NCBI GenBank assembly: GCA_964522015.1
Contig: CAZFST010000002.1
Coordinates: 1-64,000 of the forward strand
From: QQWI01 sp964522015
Lineage (GTDB): Bacteria > Bacillota > Clostridia > Peptostreptococcales > Acidaminobacteraceae
Direction of reading: 5' to 3'
Length of the DNA: 64,000 nt
Position numbers and translations under genes: made by a program. The notes beneath the pieces are model-generated. The model ran no database searches, had not been told where the DNA came from, and saw only the letters and a list, made by a program, of their open reading frames with translations. Below, piece by piece: positions 58,576 through 64,000 of the stretch (position 1 is its first letter; each line of letters starts with the position of its first letter).

Positions 58576-59253
58576 CTACATCCATGGGTCACGCATATAC
58601 ATATCAATAGGAATCACTTTAGCCGAAACTTCTTTTGAAACATCTTCTGCAATCGCTCTAATGACAGAAACATATCTTACTTCAAGGCCTAAAACAACAC
58701 CGGCTTCTTCAATAATTTTTTGTCCTGCCATCACATCAGACACCCTGGTTTCACGAAGTAGGTGTGTATTGTTGATCAAACCAGTTACTTTTGCACCTAC
58801 GGTGCCTTCGATTGATTTAACATGCATGATGATCCCTTCAATGGTCTGGGTATCTGCACGGTTGGTGTTCACCACCGCCAGCATATCGTAGTCTCCGGGT
58901 ATCAAATACTCTTTATAACGGGCCAAGGCCCTTGCACCCACTGCATCACCACCGACATCCAAAACAACATCGTAATCGTGATTTTGAAGGGGCCCTAGTA
59001 CACCAGCATCCACTGATGGCAATTCAAAATTCACCGAATTACCCATTTGAGAGCTGAGCACCAAGATGCCCTTGTCTTCCATGACTCCGTGCCGTTCTCG
59101 TGATCTAAAGTAAGGATTAACAACATCGAGATCCGCAAGAGCTACCTTACGTGTGGTGAGTGCTGCTAATTGCATGACATAGTTAACGGAGAATTCCGTT
59201 TTACCACTGCCATAGTGCCCAATAATCACACGGATTCTCCCGTCGTTTAACAT
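58576..59253 (-). CDS. P-loop ATPase of unknown function in the vor/buk operon
   Basis: A 225-residue cytoplasmic protein with an N-terminal Walker A variant GHYGSGKTE (residues 12-20), a switch-like ALADLDVVNPYFRSRE near 40-55 and VVLDVGGDAVGARALARY near 95-113, resembling SIMIBI-class (MinD/CobB-like) ATPases or GTPases. It lies between buk1 and vorD with 17 and 42 nt gaps. I infer a maturation or cofactor-insertion role for the ferredoxin enzyme or regulation of the pathway; nothing in the sequence proves it. Confidence 0.7.
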   Translation of the reverse strand: MLNDGRIRVIIGHYGSGKTEFSVNYVMQLAALTTRKVALADLDVVNPYFRSRERHGVMEDKGILVLSSQMGNSVNFELPSVDAGVLGPLQNHDYDVVLDVGGDAVGARALARYKEYLIPGDYDMLAVVNTNRADTQTIEGIIMHVKSIEGTVGAKVTGLINNTHLLRETRVSDVMAGQKIIEEAGVVLGLEVRYVSVIRAIAEDVSKEVSAKVIPIDMYMRDPWM

Positions 59254-59270
59254 AGTTTCTCCTAGTGTTC

Positions 59271-60344
59271 CTAATTGTATGATTGTGCGACTTCTTCCCC
59301 GCGTAATACGCGCAAACCACCAAGGGCTAGGGCTGACATTTCGTCTTCACCTGGGTACACAATAATTTTGCCTAAGAATTCAACGCTTTCCTTGATCCAG
59401 CCAATAAGCATTTCACCGTAAGCCAAGCCACCTGTCAAAATGATGGCATCGATGTCGCCCTTAAGGACAGTTGCGCACATGCCGATTTCTTTTGCCACTT
59501 GATAAGCCATGGCATGGAAGACAAGTTTGGCGTTTTCATCGCCTTCTTGAATCATTCTGCCTGCATCTCTGCCATCGTTTGTATTGAGGTAAGCCACCAT
59601 ACCGCCTTGGCCTTTGATCAGCTTCTTGATTTCGTTGTGAGTGTACTTACCTGAGAAACAAAGTTTAGCAAGGTCTCCCACTGGTAAACCGCCCGAACGT
59701 TCTGGTGAGAAAGGGCCATCACCGTCGAGTGCATTGTTGACATCGACCACAGCCCCCTTACGATGGGCTCCTACTGAAATACCACCACCTAAATGGGCCA
59801 CGATAAAGTTACATGACTCATAGGATTTACCCATTTCTTTAGCAGCTCTTCTGGCAACTGCCTTTTGGTTAAGGGCGTGGAAGATACTTTTTCTTTCGAT
59901 TTCTGGCATGCCAGAAATACGAGCCACATCTTGCATTTCGTCAACCACAACCGGGTCTACGATAAATGATGGGATATGGAGAAGTGATGCGATTTCGTGG
60001 GCGATGACGCCACCAAGGTTTGAAGCATGCTCGCCGAGAACGCCGATTTTAAGGTCTTCAAGCATGAGTTCGTCCACAGCATAAGTGCCACCTTTGATTG
60101 GCTTCAAAAGACCGCCTCGACCAACCACTGCACTGAGTTTAGTGAGATTGATGCCCGCTTCGTTAAGGGCATCCAAGATTACCTTTTTTCTAAAATCATA
60201 TTGAGCAAAGATCGTTTCAAAGGCATTGATTTCTTCTGTCTGGTGTCTGAGTGTTGTTTCAAAGACTTCTTTTTCGTTATCGTAAATCGCGATTTTTGTT
60301 GATGTCGAACCTGGGTTAATCGCTAATATTCTGAATGTATCCAC
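59271..60344 (-). CDS. buk: butyrate kinase (first paralogue)
   Basis: Makes ATP from butyryl- or branched acyl-phosphate. The 357-residue acetokinase-family protein shows INPGSTSTKIAIYDNE near residue 9, VGRGGLLKPIKGGTYAVD, LGEHASNLGGVIAHEIA, and NFIVAHLGGGISVGAH near 180. The start is GTG with AGGAGG ten bases upstream. It is one of two kinases flanking ptb. Which acyl group each prefers (butyrate, isobutyrate, isovalerate) cannot be told. Confidence 0.93.
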   Translation of the reverse strand: MDTFRILAINPGSTSTKIAIYDNEKEVFETTLRHQTEEINAFETIFAQYDFRKKVILDALNEAGINLTKLSAVVGRGGLLKPIKGGTYAVDELMLEDLKIGVLGEHASNLGGVIAHEIASLLHIPSFIVDPVVVDEMQDVARISGMPEIERKSIFHALNQKAVARRAAKEMGKSYESCNFIVAHLGGGISVGAHRKGAVVDVNNALDGDGPFSPERSGGLPVGDLAKLCFSGKYTHNEIKKLIKGQGGMVAYLNTNDGRDAGRMIQEGDENAKLVFHAMAYQVAKEIGMCATVLKGDIDAIILTGGLAYGEMLIGWIKESVEFLGKIIVYPGEDEMSALALGGLRVLRGEEVAQSYN

Positions 60345-60356
60345 TGTCAGAGCCTC

Positions 60357-61262
60357 CTATTTTTTAGCAGCCATCAACACGCCCAGTGCGATGGAGTTGA
60401 GCTTTGCATCTTCCGAGTCCGCTCGTGATGTTAACACGATAGGTGCTTTAGCACCGACAATGACACCTGCCGAACGGGCGTTAGTGAGAAAGCCCAATGT
60501 CTTATAAAGAATATTGCCACCTTCAATATTTGGGCAAAGGAGAATATCGCAATCCCCAGCTGCTGGATGTGTGATCTTTTTAAGGCGCGCTGCCTCTTTA
60601 GATACAGCGTTATCTAGGGCAAATGGTCCACCCACCACACAACCTGTTAGTTCGCCCCGTTCGTTCATGGCCACAAGTTCTCCAGCATCAACGGTTGCAG
60701 GCATTTTATCATTGACCTTTTCTTTAGCGCAGATGACGCCAACATTAGGAATCGCCACATCGAGGGCATAGGCCACTTCAAGGGCATTTTCAATAATCTG
60801 CTTCTTTTGCATGAGGTCTGGAGCGATGTTCATGGCCGCATCTGTGACAAGCAACAGCTTGTGGTACATTTCAATATCAAAGACCGCTACATGGGAAAGG
60901 ACATTGCCCGTACGGAGGCCCACTTCTTTATTGAGGACCGCTTTCAAGATCACAGCAGTGTCTACTAAACCCTTCATCACCATATGGGCTTTGCCTGTAG
61001 AAACCAGCTCAACCGCTCTTAGTGAAGCTTCCGCCATATCTTTGATGTCTATAATTTGGTAAGGGCCTAAATCTAAATTGACTTCTTTGGCTCGGGCACG
61101 AATCTCGTCTTGGTCGCCTACGAGAATGGCTTCCACAATTCCCTGTGTTCTCGCCGCTTCTACGGCCATTAACACATCTGTATCTTGGGCCACTGCAACC
61201 GCTACAATTTTAGGGCCACGTTCTCTTGCTACTGACAATAAATCATCAAATGTTTTAATCAT
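60357..61262 (-). CDS. ptb: phosphate butyryltransferase
   Basis: Exchanges CoA for phosphate on butyryl- or branched-chain acyl-CoA, giving the acyl-phosphate used by butyrate kinase. The 301-residue PTA/PTB-family protein shows VAVAQDTDVLMAVEAARTQGI, MVMKGLVDTAVILKAVLNKEVGLR near residue 94, TDAAMNIAPDLMQKKQII and GPFALDNAVSKEAA. The ATG follows buk2 by one base and precedes buk1 by 12. Confidence 0.94.
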   Translation of the reverse strand: MIKTFDDLLSVARERGPKIVAVAVAQDTDVLMAVEAARTQGIVEAILVGDQDEIRARAKEVNLDLGPYQIIDIKDMAEASLRAVELVSTGKAHMVMKGLVDTAVILKAVLNKEVGLRTGNVLSHVAVFDIEMYHKLLLVTDAAMNIAPDLMQKKQIIENALEVAYALDVAIPNVGVICAKEKVNDKMPATVDAGELVAMNERGELTGCVVGGPFALDNAVSKEAARLKKITHPAAGDCDILLCPNIEGGNILYKTLGFLTNARSAGVIVGAKAPIVLTSRADSEDAKLNSIALGVLMAAKK

Positions 61263-61263
61263 G

Positions 61264-62343
61264 CTACACCTCGTTTTCGTAGATCTTCACTGTGTCTTCA
61301 CCAGCTTCAGTCCGCAAGTAGCCTTCGTTAAGAGCCGTCATTTCATCTTCGCCCGGTTTAACGATGACCGGAGCCATAAAGCCAACCATTTCCTTGATGT
61401 AGCTTGTCAAATATTGTGAATACGCAACACCACCCGTAAGGACGATTGCGTCGATTTCCCCTTTTAGAACCGTTGCCATTGCGCCGATTTCCTTGGCGAT
61501 TTGGTAAGCCATGGCGTCAAAAATCAATTTCGCATTTTCATCCCCAGCCTCGATCATTTTCAAAACATCTCTGGCATCATTTGTGCCGAGGTAAGCCACA
61601 AGGCCACCCTTTCCGCGAAGCTTAGGCTTCAAGGTATCCATGGTGTACTCACCGGAGTAACACATTTTTACAATATCACCAACTGGCAAACCGCCAACAC
61701 GTTCTGGTGAAAAAGGACCCATTTCATTGGCATTGTTAGCGTCAATCATTTTGCCTTTTTTAACCGGAACCACTGAAATACCACCACCCAAATGGGCGAC
61801 GACTAGATTTAGGTCAGCAAAAGGTCGGCCCAAGTCTTTAGCCACGTTATGAGAAATGGCTCTGATGTTAAGCGCGTGAAGTAGTGATTTGCGCTTAAGG
61901 TCAGGGAGACCAGAGATGCGAGCCACCGGCTCGAATTCATCTACGGCCACTGGGTCAACAATATATGACCCAATCCCTTGGCTGTCTGCAATAGCTCTTG
62001 CTATTAAACCACCGAGGTTTGATGCGTGCTCACCTTGAATGCCAATTTTTAAATCTTCTATCATGACATCTGTAACACTATAAGTACCTGAAGGCATTGG
62101 CTTTAATAAACCGCCTCGTCCGATAACCGCTTTTAAATGCTCTGGTTGATAGCCCGCTTCAACAACCCACTGAAGAATCATATCCTTACGGTAAGCATAT
62201 TGATCTGTAATCTTTGCAAAACCATCCAATGTTTCTGTTGAATGGACGAGGTTTTCTTGGACCAACAAGTCGTAGCCTTTGAAGATGGCTACTTTTGTTG
62301 ATGTTGAACCTGGATTAATCACTAATACGAGTTCTCTTGACAT
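61264..62343 (-). CDS. butyrate kinase (second paralogue)
   Basis: A 359-residue acetokinase-family protein with INPGSTSTKVAIFKGYD near residue 7, IGRGGLLKPMPSGTYSV and VVAHLGGGISVVPVKKG near 180. It is clearly related to but distinct from the downstream kinase, so the pair is an old duplication or separate acquisition. The ATG at 62343 has GGAGG upstream; a further 17 codons of open frame cover the promoter region. It is the first gene after the sigma-54 promoter. Confidence 0.93.
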   Translation of the reverse strand: MSRELVLVINPGSTSTKVAIFKGYDLLVQENLVHSTETLDGFAKITDQYAYRKDMILQWVVEAGYQPEHLKAVIGRGGLLKPMPSGTYSVTDVMIEDLKIGIQGEHASNLGGLIARAIADSQGIGSYIVDPVAVDEFEPVARISGLPDLKRKSLLHALNIRAISHNVAKDLGRPFADLNLVVAHLGGGISVVPVKKGKMIDANNANEMGPFSPERVGGLPVGDIVKMCYSGEYTMDTLKPKLRGKGGLVAYLGTNDARDVLKMIEAGDENAKLIFDAMAYQIAKEIGAMATVLKGEIDAIVLTGGVAYSQYLTSYIKEMVGFMAPVIVKPGEDEMTALNEGYLRTEAGEDTVKIYENEV

Positions 62344-62376
62344 GATAATACCTCCCTGTTTTCTCATCTGTTCATA

Positions 62377-62394
62377 ATGCAAGCCTTGTGCCAA
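62377..62394 (-). promoter_or_regulatory. sigma-54 (-24/-12) promoter of the buk2-ptb-buk1-vor operon
   Basis: On the minus strand TTGGCACAAGGCTTGCAT matches the RpoN consensus, with GG and GC at the canonical 10-bp spacing. Transcription would start about 12 bp downstream, near 62367, just before the buk2 ribosome site. Confidence 0.92.
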
Positions 62395-62475
62395 CTCTTG
62401 TTCAAATTCTTAATCGGGTGTTTAGGGGCCTGTGAGTTATCGTGTGAAAACGTTTTTCAGTTAGAGTGGCCAGAG

Positions 62476-62531
62476 TGCAATTTTATGCATGCAATAAATT
62501 GCAGATATTTTAATTCGCGCAATTTATTGCA
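62476..62531. promoter_or_regulatory. three palindromic upstream activator sites
   Basis: TGCAATTTTATGCA (62476-62489), the directly adjacent TGCAATAAATTGCA (62490-62503) and CGCAATTTATTGCA (62518-62531). Consensus TGCAAT-NN-ATTGCA. They lie about 110-165 bp upstream of the sigma-54 start, the usual distance for enhancer sites, and next to the gene of a Fis-type-HTH activator. Confidence 0.8.
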
Positions 62532-62577
62532 CAGTCGCTGTGACAGGTGCTACTGGAAAAGTGATTGGAGGACATGT

Positions 62578-62620
62578 AAAAAGGGACACATCATCAACTT
62601 TGAGTTGATGATGTGTCCCT
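62578..62620 (-). terminator. terminator of the sigma-54 activator gene
   Basis: A perfect 18-bp stem (62582-62599 with 62603-62620) with a 3-nt loop, followed by TTTTTA on the minus strand. It lies 22 bases after the activator stop codon. Confidence 0.9.
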
Positions 62621-62642
62621 ACACGATGCCTTTAGGGGGGAA

Positions 62643-64000
62643 TCAGTATACGTCCCTGAAAGCTCCCATCTTGTAATAAAGACTTCTGATGGAGATGCCC
62701 AGTATTTTGGCTGCCTCGGTGCGGTTGTTCCCAGCGGCAAGAAGGGCACTGTTGATGGCCGAGAGCTCTGCCGATGCCAGTGCGGCTTCTAGGGTTTGCA
62801 GAGGGTGAGCGCTCTGGTTTGGCGTTTTTAAGGCCAGGACTTCTGGGCGTTTTGTGTCGTTGAAGGCCGGCATGTGATGAGGCTCCATGGTTGTTTCGCT
62901 GATCCTCATCTGTATGACGGTTCTGCCGATGTAGTTTTCAAGTTCTCGGACGTTGCCAGGCCAGTGGTAAGCCCCAAGTGCTGAGATTACCTCTGGGGAG
63001 ACAGTTTGGATGTTTCTGCCGTACTCTTGATTAAACCGGGTCAATATGGATTTTACCACGGCTTCTAGGTCTTCTAAATGTTCTCTTAAGGGTGGTACGA
63101 CAATGGGAATCACGTTTAATCGGTAGTAGAGGTCTTCTCGGAAAAGGCCTGCCTTAACGGCTTTTTCTAAATCCACGTGGGTTGCCGAGATGATTCGAAC
63201 ATCTACTGAGATTGGCTTTGTAGACCCAACCCTGACAATCTCACGTTCCTGAATCACCCGTAGGAGTTTAACCTGGGTGCTAATACTCATTTCACCGATT
63301 TCATCAAGAAAAATGGTACCCCCAGAAGCCCTTTCAAAAAGCCCCATGCGTCCACCTTTACTAGCCCCTGTAAAAGCCCCTTCATCGTAGCCAAACAGTT
63401 CACTTTCAAGGAGACTCTCACTGATTGCAGCGCAGTTAACCCGGACAAATTGTGCATTTTGCCTGCTTGAGGCGTTATGTATGGCATGGGCAAAAAGTTC
63501 TTTCCCCGTACCGCTTTCCCCTCGCAAAATCACTGTGGCTGGTGTGATGGCCGCAATTTTCGCCCGTTCAATGGCATCTTTCATCATCATACTATTGCCC
63601 TTGATATCATCAAAGGTATATTTAGCCTCTAGATTACGGATAATCTGACGGGCCTGTGCCAATTCTTGATTGAGTTTTGTCATCTCCGTGATATCGTGGA
63701 GCACAGCCACAGAGCCGCATATGGCACCATCTACAATAATCGGCGCCGCACTGGTGACGATGTTTTTTTTAGTCTTTCCTGAAACAACTATGATACTGTT
63801 CACTGGAAGACCCGTCTTTAAGACCCTTGCATGGACACTCTCACCTTGAACTAAATCCACAGAATAATCTTTTCCAATGACTTCCTCTGCCGTAAAGCCG
63901 GTAATTTGGGTGTAAGCAGGGTTGATTAGAATATGAATGCCATCTTGATTGACCACGCTTATAGCATCTTGGGTTGCGTTAAAGACAGCTTCAAGGGTCA
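62643..64000 (-). CDS. sigma-54-dependent transcriptional activator (partial, cut by the window edge)
   Basis: The visible 451 residues start within a PAS domain; open frame continues to the window edge (LEAVFNATQDAISVVNQDG), so the true start is outside. A short coiled coil (LNQELAQARQIIRNLEAKY) leads to the AAA+ domain with Walker A GESGTGKE, the sigma-54-contact loop GAFTGA, Walker B GTIFLDEIGEM and sensor arginines. A Fis-type HTH ends the protein (NRTEAAKILGISIRSLYYKM). It probably activates the adjacent buk2-vor operon in response to a ligand bound by the PAS region, like BkdR-type regulators of branched-chain acid catabolism. Confidence 0.93.
   Translation of the reverse strand, partial: TLEAVFNATQDAISVVNQDGIHILINPAYTQITGFTAEEVIGKDYSVDLVQGESVHARVLKTGLPVNSIIVVSGKTKKNIVTSAAPIIVDGAICGSVAVLHDITEMTKLNQELAQARQIIRNLEAKYTFDDIKGNSMMMKDAIERAKIAAITPATVILRGESGTGKELFAHAIHNASSRQNAQFVRVNCAAISESLLESELFGYDEGAFTGASKGGRMGLFERASGGTIFLDEIGEMSISTQVKLLRVIQEREIVRVGSTKPISVDVRIISATHVDLEKAVKAGLFREDLYYRLNVIPIVVPPLREHLEDLEAVVKSILTRFNQEYGRNIQTVSPEVISALGAYHWPGNVRELENYIGRTVIQMRISETTMEPHHMPAFNDTKRPEVLALKTPNQSAHPLQTLEAALASAELSAINSALLAAGNNRTEAAKILGISIRSLYYKMGAFRDVY

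Larger units (their letters stand above)
62344..62642. other. control region between the sigma-54 activator and buk2
   Basis: From the activator side: the activator's 18-bp terminator stem (62582-62620), three palindromic sites (62476-62531), and the sigma-54 promoter (62394-62377) ending about 35 bp before the buk2 ATG. No coding sequence is seen. Confidence 0.8.

Noticed and set aside
62582..62620. Mobile inverted repeat or attachment site
   Set aside because: It is followed by a T run 22 bases after a stop codon, so a terminator explains it.

Overview
The window looks like a chromosomal segment of an anaerobic, amino-acid or organic-acid fermenting member of the Clostridia. The evidence is the Firmicute gene order around mfd, divIC, tilS, ftsH, coaX and lysS, the ferredoxin-dependent 2-oxoacid oxidoreductase, butyrate kinases, a biotin-dependent methylmalonyl-CoA decarboxylase and a glmS ribozyme. 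I do not claim a genus. Almost all genes lie on the minus strand; the exceptions are one block at 36.1-42.5 kb and a CPBP protease gene at 53.5 kb. I saw no rRNA, tRNA, CRISPR array, insertion sequence or phage gene.

Layout, read along the minus strand from the right. At 62.6-64 kb is a sigma-54 activator cut by the window edge. Next comes an apparent operon (62.3-55.9 kb): buk2-ptb-buk1-P-loop ATPase-vorD-vorB-vorA-vorC. It is preceded by a near-perfect -24/-12 sigma-54 promoter and three palindromic enhancer-like sites. The cluster would oxidise branched 2-oxoacids to acyl-CoA with ferredoxin, then recover ATP through acyl-phosphate. Then come glmM, a CPBP protease (plus strand), a frameshifted yaaA, and glmS. 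The glmS leader carries a canonical glmS ribozyme followed by two terminator-like hairpins. At 42.6-50 kb are a TPR gene, a secreted protein of unknown function and a dipeptide/oligopeptide ABC transporter.

The plus-strand block (36.1-42.5 kb) holds a secreted NAGPA-type protein with copper-amine-oxidase-like and TPR domains, a trans-sulfuration PLP enzyme, a PatB-type C-S lyase and a CBS-ACT protein; a cation/proton antiporter lies among them on the minus strand. At 30.2-35.8 kb is an ABC ATPase, a large CARDB-like membrane-anchored protein and a MacB-type permease.

From 30.1 to 15.2 kb the order is pth-mfd-prsA-flippase-mazG-hup-rqcP-divIC-S1 protein-ppx-tilS-ftsH. This is the ancestral Firmicute order without the sporulation genes usually interspersed (spoVT, yabP, yabQ, spoIIE). 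A carbon-metabolism block follows (15.0-5.5 kb): a hotdog thioesterase, two-subunit fumarase, malic enzyme, split methylmalonyl-CoA mutase, MeaB, epimerase and methylmalonyl-CoA decarboxylase subunits A, D and C. Together these link pyruvate/malate/fumarate with succinyl-CoA, methylmalonyl-CoA and propionyl-CoA. The housekeeping order then resumes with birA-coaX-dusB-greA-lysS; BirA would biotinylate the decarboxylase carrier protein.

The most unusual structural signal is a recurrent one. At least five unrelated genes (coaX, malic enzyme, prsA, the secreted 371-residue protein and glmM) have their own 3' end, stop codon included, tandemly repeated downstream with unit lengths of 16-33 bp.
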